A stretch of 64,000 nt of DNA from Micromonospora costi (GTDB lineage Bacteria > Actinomycetota > Actinomycetes > Mycobacteriales > Micromonosporaceae), in the NCBI RefSeq assembly GCF_003626655.1, contig NZ_RBAN01000001.1, positions 124,001 through 188,000 of the forward strand, read 5' to 3'. Both the position numbers and the translations under genes were made by a program. Below, piece after piece: positions 25,967 through 34,446 of this stretch. The notes beneath the pieces are model-generated. The model ran no database searches. It saw only the letters and a program-made list of their open reading frames with translations, and was not told the origin of the DNA. Within the stretch, counting starts at the first letter, position 1, and every line of letters begins with the position of its first letter.

Positions 25967-27889
25967 TCAGGCCTCCTTCACACGGGACGGGCGGGTGGTG
26001 GTGGCGCCCTCGGCCTCGGCCGTCCGCAGGACGCGGCCCAGGCCGCTGACCCGCGGCGAGAGGAACGCGTTCGTCCGGGCGAACATCGTCATGATCGGGT
26101 GCCGGAAGAGGAACACCACGACCAGGTCGAGCACCGTGGCCAGACCGAGCGCGAAGGCGAAGCCCTTCACCGTGCCGACCGAGACGATGTAGAGCACCAC
26201 CGCCGCGAGGATCGAGATCGCGTTGGCCGAGATGATCGTCCGGCGGGCGCGGGCCCAGGCCCGCGGCACCGCGCTACGCGGGCTGCGTCCCTCCCGGATC
26301 TCGTCCTTCAACCGCTCGAAGTAGATGACGAACGAGTCCGCCGCGACACCGAGCGAGACGATGAAGCCCGCGATACCGGCGAGCGTCAGGGTGAAGCCGA
26401 TGTTCCGGCCGAGCACGATCAGCGCGCCGAAGACCAGCAGCGCCGACAGCAGGAGGCTCAGGAAGATCACCGAGCCGAGCAGCCGGTAGTAGAAGAACGC
26501 GTAGATGATGACCAGCAGCATGCCGATGCCGGCCGCGAGCAGACCCGCCCGCAGGTGGCTGGCGCCCAGGGTGGCGGAGACGTTCTGCTGCTCCTGCGGC
26601 TCGAAGGTCGCCGGCAGGGCGCCGTAGCGGAGCTGACCGGCCAGCGTGCTGGCGTCCTTCTGGGTGAAGCTGCCGGTGATCTGGGAGTTGCCGGTGAGCA
26701 CGCCCTGGATCTCCGGCGACGAGACGATCTCGTTGTCGAGCACCACGGCGACCCGGCACTTGCCGTCCTGGCCGAGGGCGGACGCGTCGCAGGCCTGACC
26801 CTCGTTGTTGAACGCCTCGCGGGTCAGGTTGGTCCACTTGTCCTGGCCACTGCCCGTGAAGTCCAGGCTGACCACCCAGGAGTTGGTCTGGTCCAGCACC
26901 GCGCTGGCGTCGTCCACGTCGGTGCCCAGCACCTTCGCCACGTCCAGCAGGTACTTGGCGGCGCTGTCCTCGCAGGCCACTGACTGCTGGTTCGGGTCGG
27001 AGATCGACCCCGGCGGCCGCTTGTCGAGCTGGGCGCAGCCGATGGTCGGCACGTTGAACTGCATCTGCGCCGGCAGGACCGCGACCTCCTCCGGGCTGAG
27101 CGTGCCGAACGGCTTCAGCTTGTCGGCGAGGGAGGGGTCGGCCGTGAGGTCCGCGGGACCCTGCAGGCCGTTCGCGGCCGCCCAGGCGGCGGCGCCTACC
27201 TTCTGCTCGACGGCCTTGCGCTGCTCCTCGATGCCCGCCGGGACGGGCGCCGCGCTGGTGCTCGGCGACGGGGCGGCGGCGCTCGGCGAGGCCGACGCGG
27301 ACGGGCTGGCGCTGGCGCTCGGCGTCGGCGCCATGCCGCCCTGGCCGCCCGACGGTGACGCGGTCGCCTTCGCGGACGGGCTGCCCGACGGCGTCGCGCT
27401 GGCGCCGGCCGACGGGCTGCCCGACGGGTTCGGGCTGGCGCCGCCGGAGGCGGACGGCGTGGGCGCGGGCGCCGCGACGGCGCCGCTCCCGTCGGCCGCC
27501 TTCAGCACCTTGCGGAACCGCAGCTCGGCGGGCGTGCCCACGCTCGTGAGGTCCCGGTTCTCACCGGGCAGGGAGATCACGATGTTCCGGTTGCCCTCGG
27601 TGACCACCTCGGCCTCGGCCACACCGAACGCGTTGACCCGGTTCTCGATGATCTGCCGGGCCTCCTCGAGGTTCTCCGCCGTCGGCGCGCGGCCGTCGAC
27701 GGTGTTCTTCGCCTCGAGTGTCATCCGGGTGCCGCCGACGAGGTCCAGGCCGAGCCGCGGCTCCAGCCGGTCCATGAAGCTGCCGCTGGCGCCTCCGGAG
27801 AAGAACACCAAAAGATAAAGGACCACGAAGATGCCCGCCAGCACGGCCAACTGCCGGCCGGGGCGCATCTGTCCCTGAGGTGGTGCCAC
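25967..27889 (-). CDS. secD: Protein translocase subunit SecD with low-complexity insertion
   Basis: The 640-residue partner of SecF has an N-terminal helix (about residues 13-31), the P1 motif LGLDLVGGTRMTLEA, the extracytoplasmic P1 domain and a C-terminal bundle of five helices with GVAADSFVIYFERLKDE. About 80 residues (136-218) of Ala/Ser/Pro-rich low complexity are inserted into the exported P1 region. Such inserts occur in Micromonosporaceae SecD and should form a flexible extracellular loop. The GTG at 27889 is chosen, since it begins just before the first helix. The gap to yajC upstream is 248 nt, unusual within this block, and holds two hairpins. Confidence 0.95.
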   Translation of the reverse strand: MAPPQGQMRPGRQLAVLAGIFVVLYLLVFFSGGASGSFMDRLEPRLGLDLVGGTRMTLEAKNTVDGRAPTAENLEEARQIIENRVNAFGVAEAEVVTEGNRNIVISLPGENRDLTSVGTPAELRFRKVLKAADGSGAVAAPAPTPSASGGASPNPSGSPSAGASATPSGSPSAKATASPSGGQGGMAPTPSASASPSASASPSAAAPSPSTSAAPVPAGIEEQRKAVEQKVGAAAWAAANGLQGPADLTADPSLADKLKPFGTLSPEEVAVLPAQMQFNVPTIGCAQLDKRPPGSISDPNQQSVACEDSAAKYLLDVAKVLGTDVDDASAVLDQTNSWVVSLDFTGSGQDKWTNLTREAFNNEGQACDASALGQDGKCRVAVVLDNEIVSSPEIQGVLTGNSQITGSFTQKDASTLAGQLRYGALPATFEPQEQQNVSATLGASHLRAGLLAAGIGMLLVIIYAFFYYRLLGSVIFLSLLLSALLVFGALIVLGRNIGFTLTLAGIAGFIVSLGVAADSFVIYFERLKDEIREGRSPRSAVPRAWARARRTIISANAISILAAVVLYIVSVGTVKGFAFALGLATVLDLVVVFLFRHPIMTMFARTNAFLSPRVSGLGRVLRTAEAEGATTTRPSRVKEA

Positions 27890-27940
27890 GGCTGTCCTGT
27901 CTCCCTGTAACGGTCGCGCCGCCGCCCCCGCGGCGACGGT

Positions 27941-27962
27941 GTCGGCCGGGTCGCCGGCCGAC
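27941..27962 (-). other. Leader hairpin upstream of secD
   Basis: GTCGGCCGG (27941-27949) and CCGGCCGAC (27954-27962) form a perfect 9-bp stem with a GTCG loop. It is 52 nt upstream of the secD start codon. It could be part of a secD leader RNA or a second stem after the yajC terminator. Confidence 0.4.
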
Positions 27963-28101
27963 GGGTCCACCCGGGCGGCCCGCGGGAGCACGACACGACG
28001 TTCCGGCGGACGGCAGGGGGCACCGACCGGTCACGGAAAGCGTGCCGACGCCCGGGCGCCGACCCGACTATCCAGTTTTCACAACCCGCCCGCGACCCTG
28101 A

Positions 28102-28125
28102 CCGGGCGGCGGACAGGCCGCCCGG
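28102..28125 (-). terminator. Hairpin terminator after yajC
   Basis: CCGGGCGGC (28102-28110) pairs with GCCGCCCGG (28117-28125) across a GGACAG loop. It starts 13 nt beyond the yajC stop. It would separate, or attenuate transcription between, yajC and secD. Confidence 0.55.
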
Positions 28126-28137
28126 ACGGGTGACGGG

Positions 28138-28476
28138 TCATTCCTTGACGGTGTCCGCGTCCTCGGTGGCCGGCGTCGCCGGAAGCTCGGCCCGCGTGAC
28201 CACCCGCGCGATGGCCGGGCGGGCGTACCGGGTCTGCACGCCGGGGGCGACCTCGAGCAGGACGGTCTCGTCGTCCACGTCGGTGACCGTGCCGTAGAGC
28301 CCGCCGATCGTGACCACCTCGTCACCCGCGGAGAGCCCCGACTGCATGGCCTCCGCCTCCCGGCGGCGCTTCTGCTGCGGGCGGATCATCATGAAGTACA
28401 TGACGCCGAAGAGCAGAACGATCATGAGGATCGGCGTCAGACTGCCGGCCCCGCCTGCCGATTGTGCGTAAAGCAC
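28138..28476 (-). CDS. yajC: Preprotein translocase subunit YajC
   Basis: The 112-residue protein has one N-terminal transmembrane helix (about residues 13-31) followed by the YajC signature MIRPQQKRRREAEAMQSGLSAGDEVVTIGGLYGTV. YajC associates with SecDF. The GTG at 28476 has GGGAAGG about 8 nt upstream, better supported than the long open frame to 28578. The neighbours are ruvB upstream (138 nt) and secD downstream (248 nt). The C-terminal tail is acidic, and the function of YajC itself remains only partly understood. Confidence 0.94.
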   Translation of the reverse strand: MLYAQSAGGAGSLTPILMIVLLFGVMYFMMIRPQQKRRREAEAMQSGLSAGDEVVTIGGLYGTVTDVDDETVLLEVAPGVQTRYARPAIARVVTRAELPATPATEDADTVKE

Positions 28477-28614
28477 GTTGTTGACCTTCCCATTGGCCCC
28501 CGCGCCGCGCGCGTACGCGCCGGAGCGGAAGCGGATTCTCACATCCTGTACAGACCGCGGCGAGTCTAATCCCTGCACCTGGGAACGCCGAATGCGGCAC
28601 AGATCACGAACGGA

Positions 28615-29688
28615 TCACGGCTGATCGGGCGCGGTCGAGAACAGATCGGGCACGGGAGGGGCATCGGCGCCAAATGTACCATTCGGTGGCGTACGCCCCA
28701 GGTGGTGCCAGGCGGCCTCCGTGGCCACCCGGCCCCGGGGCGTACGGGCCAGCAGACCGGCCCGGACCAGGAACGGCTCGCACACCTCCTCGACGGTGTC
28801 GGGCTGCTCCCCCACCGCCACGGCGAGCGTGGACAGGCCGACCGGGCCACCCCGGAACGAGTCGACCAGCGCGGTGAGGACCGCCCGGTCCAGCCGGTCG
28901 AGACCGAGCGCGTCGACGTCGTACACCTTCAGGGCCTCGCGGGCGGTCTCCAGCGTGACCACGCCGTCGGCCCGGACCTCGGCGTAGTCGCGCACCCGGC
29001 GCAGCAGCCGGTTGGCGATCCGGGGCGTGCCCCGGGACCGCCCGGCGATCTCCGCGGCGCCGTCCTCGGTTATCGGCACGCCGAGGATCCGCGCCGAGCG
29101 GTGCAGCAGCGCCTCCAGGTCCGCCGGGGCGTAGAAGTCGAGGTGGGCGACGAAGCCGAACCGGTCCCGCATCGGCCCGGTCAGCAGACCCGAGCGGGTG
29201 GTGGCGCCCACCAGCGTGAACGGCTCCACGTCGAGCGGGATGGCGGTGGCGCCCGGCCCCTTGCCGACCACCACGTCGACGCGGAAGTCCTCCATGGCGC
29301 TGTAGAGCAGCTCCTCCGCCGGCTTGGCGATCCGGTGGATCTCGTCGATGAAGAGCACGTCACCCTCGGCGAGGCTGGTGAGGATGGCGGCCAGGTCGCC
29401 GGAGCGCTCGATGGCCGGGCCGCTGGTCACCCGGATGCCCGAACCCAGCTCGGCGGCCACGATGTTGGCCAGGGTGGTCTTGCCCAGGCCGGGCGGCCCG
29501 GACAGGAGAATGTGGTCGGGCGGGCTGCCGCGCCGCATCGCGCCCTGGAGCAGCAGGTCGAGCTGGTCGCGCACCCGGTGCTGGGCGATGAACTCGTCCA
29601 GCCGCTTCGGCCGGACGCTGGCCTCCGCGTCCCGCTCGGCGTCGTTGACGTACGCCGAGACCAGGCCGCCGCCGTCCGGACCGGTCAT
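28615..29688 (-). CDS. ruvB: Holliday junction branch migration ATPase RuvB
   Basis: The 357-residue AAA+ helicase drives branch migration with RuvA. Walker A GPPGLGKT (residues 64-71), Walker [10 protein letters not shown], sensor [17 protein letters not shown] and the C-terminal winged-helix domain ([37 protein letters not shown]) are visible. The ATG overlaps the ruvA stop in ATGA. A short Asp/Pro-rich tail follows the usual end of the protein. Confidence 0.97.
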   Translation of the reverse strand: MTGPDGGGLVSAYVNDAERDAEASVRPKRLDEFIAQHRVRDQLDLLLQGAMRRGSPPDHILLSGPPGLGKTTLANIVAAELGSGIRVTSGPAIERSGDLAAILTSLAEGDVLFIDEIHRIAKPAEELLYSAMEDFRVDVVVGKGPGATAIPLDVEPFTLVGATTRSGLLTGPMRDRFGFVAHLDFYAPADLEALLHRSARILGVPITEDGAAEIAGRSRGTPRIANRLLRRVRDYAEVRADGVVTLETAREALKVYDVDALGLDRLDRAVLTALVDSFRGGPVGLSTLAVAVGEQPDTVEEVCEPFLVRAGLLARTPRGRVATEAAWHHLGRTPPNGTFGADAPPVPDLFSTAPDQP

Positions 29689-30287
29689 CGGGTGCGGCCC
29701 AGCAGCCGGATGGCCTGCTTGAGCAGGACCGGCACGGGCGGGGTCGGGCCGTCGACGGTCTCCGCGACCGCGGCCACCGCCTGGTCCGCCTGCGCGGCCG
29801 TCCAGCCCAGCCCGACGAGCGCCTGGCGGACCTGGTCGGACCAGGCGCCGCCGGTGACCCCGGCCGCGCCGTCCGCGCCCACCGGCACGGGACCGATCCG
29901 GTCGCGCAGTTCCAGGACGAGCCGCTCGGCGCCCTTCTTGCCGATGCCCGGCACCCGGGTCAACGCGGCGGTGTCGGCGTTGGCGATCGCCTTGCGGACG
30001 GCGTCCGGGGTGTGCACGGCGAGCACCGCCTGGGCCAGCCGGGGGCCGACGCCGCTGGCGGTCTGCAACAGCTCGAAGAGCTGCTTGGCGTCGTCGTCGG
30101 CGAAACCGTAGAGGGTGAGCGAATCCTCCCGGACGACCAGGCTCGTGGCCAGCCGGGCCGGCTGGCCGACCCGCAGGTCGGCGAGGGTGCCCGGCGCGCA
30201 GTGCACCGCGAGGCCCACGCCCCCGACCTCGATCACGGCCTGGTCGGGGCCGGTCGCCGTGACCACGCCGCGCACGCTGGCGATCAT
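29685..30287 (-). CDS. ruvA: Holliday junction DNA-binding protein RuvA
   Basis: The 200-residue protein binds four-way junctions. The N-terminal OB domain (MIASVRGVV...[14 protein letters not shown]) is followed by two helix-hairpin-helix motifs ([14 protein letters not shown] and [19 protein letters not shown]) and a C-terminal domain that contacts RuvB ([16 protein letters not shown]). Both ends overlap neighbours by 4 nt (ruvC stop and ruvB start), so ruvC-ruvA-ruvB is one tightly coupled translational unit. Confidence 0.97.
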   Translation of the reverse strand: MIASVRGVVTATGPDQAVIEVGGVGLAVHCAPGTLADLRVGQPARLATSLVVREDSLTLYGFADDDAKQLFELLQTASGVGPRLAQAVLAVHTPDAVRKAIANADTAALTRVPGIGKKGAERLVLELRDRIGPVPVGADGAAGVTGGAWSDQVRQALVGLGWTAAQADQAVAAVAETVDGPTPPVPVLLKQAIRLLGRTR

Positions 30288-30811
30288 CTGACTCCTCCTC
30301 GTCGGGCCCGGTCGGCCGCGGCGGCCAGCTTGGAACGGGTGCCGCCGCGCCAGATGTGGCAGATGGCCAGCGCGAGCGCGTCCGCGGCGTCGGCCGGGCG
30401 GGGTGGCTCGGGCAGCCGCAGCAGCCGGGTGACCATCGCCGTCATCTGCGCCTTGTCGGCCTGACCGGAGCCGGTCACGGCCGCCTTGACCTCGCTCGGG
30501 GTGTACGTCTGCACGGGCAGCCCGGCGCGCGCCCCGGCGAGCACGGCGATCCCGCTGGCCTGGGCGGTGCCCATCACGGTGCGCACGTTGTGCTGGCTGA
30601 ACACCCGCTCGACGGCCACGCTCTCCGGCCGGTGCTCGGCCACCAGGTCGGTGAGCGAGCGGTCCAGATGCAGCAGGCGGAGGGGCAGCTCGTCGGCGGG
30701 GTCGGTGTAGACCACGTAGTAGGCGACCAGGGTGCAGGGCCGGCCGGGCACGCCCTCGACCACGCCCACCCCGCACCGGGTCAGCCCCGGGTCGACGCCG
30801 AGCACCCGCAC
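30284..30811 (-). CDS. ruvC: Crossover junction endodeoxyribonuclease RuvC
   Basis: The 175-residue resolvase cuts Holliday junctions. The catalytic acidic residues are visible in [10 protein letters not shown] (Asp7), [10 protein letters not shown] (Glu) and [12 protein letters not shown] (Asp pair). The GTG at 30811 has GGAGGAGG just upstream and gives the canonical N-terminus VRVLGVDPG. It is the first gene of the ruvCAB unit. In many actinobacteria yebC lies nearby upstream; here the next upstream gene is a divergent 3-hydroxybutyrate dehydrogenase and yebC is 29 kb away. Confidence 0.96.
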   Translation of the reverse strand: MRVLGVDPGLTRCGVGVVEGVPGRPCTLVAYYVVYTDPADELPLRLLHLDRSLTDLVAEHRPESVAVERVFSQHNVRTVMGTAQASGIAVLAGARAGLPVQTYTPSEVKAAVTGSGQADKAQMTAMVTRLLRLPEPPRPADAADALALAICHIWRGGTRSKLAAAADRARRGGVR

Positions 30812-31038
30812 GCCGCCTCCTCCCCCAGCCGCCAGCAGTACGTGTGTTCGACACCCTACCGATGCCGGAAACAGTGAACCCCGCGGGACACGCCGGGGAC
30901 GGAGGCGGCGCGCGCCACACCCGTCGACCCCGGGATCCGCGGCCTCGCCGTCGTGCAGCGCTCCCACACACCCTGGCGGTCGAGTATGTGTCGCGACCCC
31001 ATGTGCGCCCGGCCACACAGCTCGTAGTTTTGTGCGCC

Positions 31039-31821
31039 ATGACGGCAGAACCCGTGGCGGTCCCCCACGTCGTGAACGTCGACCTCACCGGTCGGACCGC
31101 CCTGGTGACCGGGGGCGGCAGCGGCATCGGCCGGGCCTGCGCCCTGCGGTTGGCGGCGGCCGGCGCGGCCGTGCTGGTGGTGGACCGCAACGTCGAGGCG
31201 GCGAAGGCGGTGGCCGCCGAGACGGGCGGCCGCGCCGAGGGAATCGACCTGGCGGACGCCGAGGCGGTGGACCGGCTCGACACGGACGTGGACATCGTCG
31301 TGAACAACGCCGGGTTGCAGCACGTCGCCCCGCTCCCGGACTTCTCCGCCGAACGCTTCGCCTACCTGCACCGGGTCATGGTGGAAGCGCCGTTCCTCAT
31401 CATCCGCCGGGCCCTGCCGCACATGTACGCCAAGGGCTGGGGGCGCGTCATCAACATCTCCTCGGTGCACGGGCTGCGCGCCTCGCCGTTCAAGTCGGCG
31501 TACGTCTCGGCCAAGCACGCCCTGGAGGGTCTGTCGAAGGTGGTCGCCCTGGAGGGCGCCGCGCACGGCGTCACCGCCAACTGCATCAACCCGGCGTACG
31601 TGCGCACCGCCCTCGTGGAGAGCCAGATCGCCGACCAGGCGGCCAGCCACGGCATCCCCGAGTCCGAGGTGATCGAGAAGATCATGCTGGCCCGTGCCGC
31701 CATCAAGCGGCTCATCGAGCCGGAGGAGGTGGCCGAGCTGATGGCGTACCTCTGCACCGCCCCGGCGGCCTTCATCACCGGCGCCTCGATCGCCCTCGAC
31801 GGGGGCTGGACGGCGAACTAG
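31039..31821 (+). CDS. bdhA: D-3-hydroxybutyrate dehydrogenase (short-chain dehydrogenase)
   Basis: The 260-residue classical SDR interconverts 3-hydroxybutyrate and acetoacetate with NAD. The cofactor motif TGGGSGIG lies at residues 24-31. The catalytic Ser142, Tyr155 and Lys159 are in place. All four carboxylate-binding residues known from bacterial 3-hydroxybutyrate dehydrogenases are present at the same numbers: Gln94, His144, Lys152 and Gln196. The C-terminus [14 protein letters not shown] is also typical. This suggests polyhydroxybutyrate or ketone-body use. A possible -10 (TAGTTT, 31025-31030) lies 8 nt before the ATG, so the mRNA may be leaderless. It is divergent to ruvC and followed at once by a PucR-type regulator. 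Confidence 0.93.
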   Translation: MTAEPVAVPHVVNVDLTGRTALVTGGGSGIGRACALRLAAAGAAVLVVDRNVEAAKAVAAETGGRAEGIDLADAEAVDRLDTDVDIVVNNAGLQHVAPLPDFSAERFAYLHRVMVEAPFLIIRRALPHMYAKGWGRVINISSVHGLRASPFKSAYVSAKHALEGLSKVVALEGAAHGVTANCINPAYVRTALVESQIADQAASHGIPESEVIEKIMLARAAIKRLIEPEEVAELMAYLCTAPAAFITGASIALDGGWTAN

Positions 31822-31844
31822 TGGCCCTGAGCACAATGGGCGTC

Positions 31845-33755
31845 ATGTCGTCGCCGGTGGAGTTCCTCGAACTGCTCGCCCGCGAGGCGGCCGCGGTCGA
31901 GTTCGAGGGGCCGCTGGTCGCCGCCCGCGCCGCCGGCCTGCCCGCCGACCAGCTCGCCGAGCTGGAGCAGGCGAAGACCGTGGCGCTGCGGGTCCGCGCG
32001 CTGCTGGAGCGCCGGCGCCGCCGGGAGACCGAGCTCTCCGGGCTGTACGACACCGTGAGCGACCTGGCCGGCCTGCGCGACCTCGACGACGTGCTGCGGG
32101 CCATCGTGCACCGGGCGCGCACGCTGCTGGGCGCCGACGTGGCGTACATGACGCTCAACGACGACGAGCGCGGCGACACCTACATGCGGGTCACGGACGG
32201 CTCGGTGTCGGCGCGGTTCCAACGGCTGCGGCTGCCCATGGGCGCGGGCCTGGGCGGCCTGGTGGCGCAGACGGGCGCCCCGTACGTGACCGCCAACTAC
32301 CCGGAGGACGACCGCTTCCACCACACCGGCGAGATCGACGCCGGCGTGGGCGAGGAAGGGCTCGTGGCCATCCTCGGGGTGCCGCTGCGGCTCGGGTCGA
32401 CCTCGATCGGCGTGCTCTACGCGGCGAACCGCTCGGCGCGGCCGTTCGCCCGCGAGGAGGTCGCCCTGCTCGTGTCGCTCGCCGCGCACGCGGCCGTGGC
32501 GATCGACACCGCCCGGCTGCTCGCCGAGACCCGATCGGCGCTGGCCGAGTTGTCGGCCGCGAACACCACCATCCGGGCGCACAGCAGCTCGGTGGAGCGG
32601 GCCGCCGCCGCGCACGACCGGATGACCGCCCTCGTCCTGCGCGGCGGCGGGGTCGAGGACGTGGCCGCCGCGGTGGTCGAGGTGCTCGGCGGGGCGTTGC
32701 TCGCGCTGGACGCGGAGGGGCGGCGGCTCGCCCGGGTCGGCCAGATCGACGAGCCGGAACGGCCCGACATCGTGGAGGCGGTGGCGGCGTCGCGTACGGA
32801 GGGGCGCAGCGTGCGCCGGGGGTCGCTCTGGTACGCCGCCGTGGTGGCCGGCGCTGAGAACCTGGGCGCGCTCGTGCTGCGCCCCGACGAGGAACTGGTC
32901 GACGCCGACCAGCGGATCCTGGAGCGGGCCGCGCTGGTCACCGCGCTGCTGCTGCTGTTCCGCCGTACGGTCGCCGAGGCGGAGGGCCGGGTGCGCGGCG
33001 AGCTGCTCGACGACCTCATCGCCCGGCCGCTGCGTGACACCGACGCGCTGCGCAGCCGCGCCCGCCGGCTCGGCGTCGACCTGGACGCCCCCCACGTGCT
33101 CGTGGCGGTGGGCGACGACGCCATCGCCGCGACCGGGTCGGCGCGGCAGCGGGTGCTGTCATGGGCCACCACGTACGCCTCGACACGCGGCGGGCTGGCC
33201 GCGGCGCGCGACGGCCGGGTGGTGCTCATGCTTCCCGGCCAGGACGCCGGCGGCAGCGCCCGCGCGGTGTCCCGGGACCTGTCCCGGGTGACCGGCCGGG
33301 CGGTGACGGCCGGGGCGAGCGGCCCGTCCAGTGGGCCGGCGTCGCTGGCCACCGCGTTCCGCGAGGCCGACCGATGCCTCACGGCGCTCGGCGCGCTGGG
33401 GCGAGCCGGGCAGGGCGCCAGCACGGCCGAGCTGGGCTTCGTCGGGCTGCTGCTCGGCGCGGTGGGCGACGGCGGCGACCGGGACGTGGAAGGGTTCCTC
33501 ACGGCGACCGTCGGCCCGGTGGTCGACTACGACGCGCGGCGGGGCACCGCCCTGGTCAAGACGCTGGAGGCGTACTTCGGGGTGGGCGGCAGCCTCGCCC
33601 GGGCCGCCGAACAGCTGCACGTGCACGTGAACACGGTGACCCAGCGGCTGGAACGGGTCGGTCAGCTGCTCGGCGCGGACTGGCAGAAACCCGAGCGGGC
33701 CCTGGAGGTGCAGCTCGCGCTGCGCCTGCACCGGCTGCGGTCTCCCGCCGGCTGA
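31845..33755 (+). CDS. GAF-domain PucR/CdaR-type transcriptional regulator
   Basis: The 636-residue protein has an N-terminal helical part, a GAF sensor domain (about residues 85-225, with LGADVAYMTLNDD and LGVPLRLGSTSIGVLYAANR), a middle region and a C-terminal PucR helix-turn-helix (LVKTLEAYFGVGGSLARAAEQLHVHVNTVTQRLERVGQLLG). The start is uncertain: GTG at 31821 overlaps the bdhA stop, and ATGs lie at 31836 and 31845. I chose the last because it has a weak GGG-rich sequence upstream. Position directly after bdhA suggests it regulates 3-hydroxybutyrate catabolism. The GAF ligand is unknown. Confidence 0.88.
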   Translation: MSSPVEFLELLAREAAAVEFEGPLVAARAAGLPADQLAELEQAKTVALRVRALLERRRRRETELSGLYDTVSDLAGLRDLDDVLRAIVHRARTLLGADVAYMTLNDDERGDTYMRVTDGSVSARFQRLRLPMGAGLGGLVAQTGAPYVTANYPEDDRFHHTGEIDAGVGEEGLVAILGVPLRLGSTSIGVLYAANRSARPFAREEVALLVSLAAHAAVAIDTARLLAETRSALAELSAANTTIRAHSSSVERAAAAHDRMTALVLRGGGVEDVAAAVVEVLGGALLALDAEGRRLARVGQIDEPERPDIVEAVAASRTEGRSVRRGSLWYAAVVAGAENLGALVLRPDEELVDADQRILERAALVTALLLLFRRTVAEAEGRVRGELLDDLIARPLRDTDALRSRARRLGVDLDAPHVLVAVGDDAIAATGSARQRVLSWATTYASTRGGLAAARDGRVVLMLPGQDAGGSARAVSRDLSRVTGRAVTAGASGPSSGPASLATAFREADRCLTALGALGRAGQGASTAELGFVGLLLGAVGDGGDRDVEGFLTATVGPVVDYDARRGTALVKTLEAYFGVGGSLARAAEQLHVHVNTVTQRLERVGQLLGADWQKPERALEVQLALRLHRLRSPAG

Positions 33756-33826
33756 GCCGGGCCCGGCCGGGGCCGACGGTCGGGGCCGGGGCCGGCGGGC
33801 GACGGTCGGCGTTCCGGCGGGCGTCG

Positions 33827-34435
33827 TCAGCGGGCGCGGATGCCCTCCAGCACCCCGTCGACGACCTTCTCCGGCAGCACCCGGTCGTCCAGCTCGGGAT
33901 TCCAGCGCAGGACGCGCTGGATCAGCATCGGGCCGGTCAGCAGCGCCAGCGCCAACTCGACGTCGAGGTCGGCACGCAGCTCCCCGTCGCGGATGCCGCG
34001 TTGCAGCACCTCCCGGATCCGGGCGCGGCGGGGCTCGATGACGCCCTGGTACAGCTCGTAGCGGTCCTTGGTGCGGTTCACCTCGGGCAGCAGGCAGGGC
34101 ATGATCTTCGCGGCTCGTGGGTCGGCGTTGCGGCCCACCGCGCCGAGCAGCAGCACCAGGTCGTCGCGGACCGACCGGCCGACCGGTTCCGGCGGGACGC
34201 CCTTGAGGATCGCCAGGGCGTCCCGCAGCAGCGCCTCCTTGCCCGGCCAGCGGCGGTAGATCGTCGCCTTGCCCACCCCCGCGCGGCTGGCGATCGCCTC
34301 GATCGAGAGCGCCTCGATGGTGCTGCCCTCGGCGAGCAGGTCGAGGGTGGCGTCGATGATCGCCTCGTCGGCGCGGGTGCTCCGCGGCCGCCCAGGCGGC
34401 CGCGGAGCATCGGCAGGGGACGTCATGTCGGACAT
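33827..34435 (-). CDS. TetR/AcrR family transcriptional regulator
   Basis: The 202-residue protein has the N-terminal TetR helix-turn-helix (IIDATLDLLAEGSTIEALSIEAIASRAGVGKATIYRRWPGKEALL, about residues 25-70) and a C-terminal ligand domain of the TetR_C type. The ATG at 34435 is used; a second ATG follows at 34426. It lies 11 nt downstream of the DHA2-type exporter gene on the same strand and is probably co-transcribed, which gives an autoregulated exporter-repressor operon. The likely operator lies in front of the exporter. Confidence 0.9.
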   Translation of the reverse strand: MSDMTSPADAPRPPGRPRSTRADEAIIDATLDLLAEGSTIEALSIEAIASRAGVGKATIYRRWPGKEALLRDALAILKGVPPEPVGRSVRDDLVLLLGAVGRNADPRAAKIMPCLLPEVNRTKDRYELYQGVIEPRRARIREVLQRGIRDGELRADLDVELALALLTGPMLIQRVLRWNPELDDRVLPEKVVDGVLEGIRAR

Positions 34436-34446
34436 TGTCGCCGAAC

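Noticed and set aside
33756..33826. GC-rich stretch between PucR-type and TetR genes as a terminator
   Set aside because: It contains direct repeats (GACGGTCGG, GGGGCCGG), but I could not find a stable inverted repeat.
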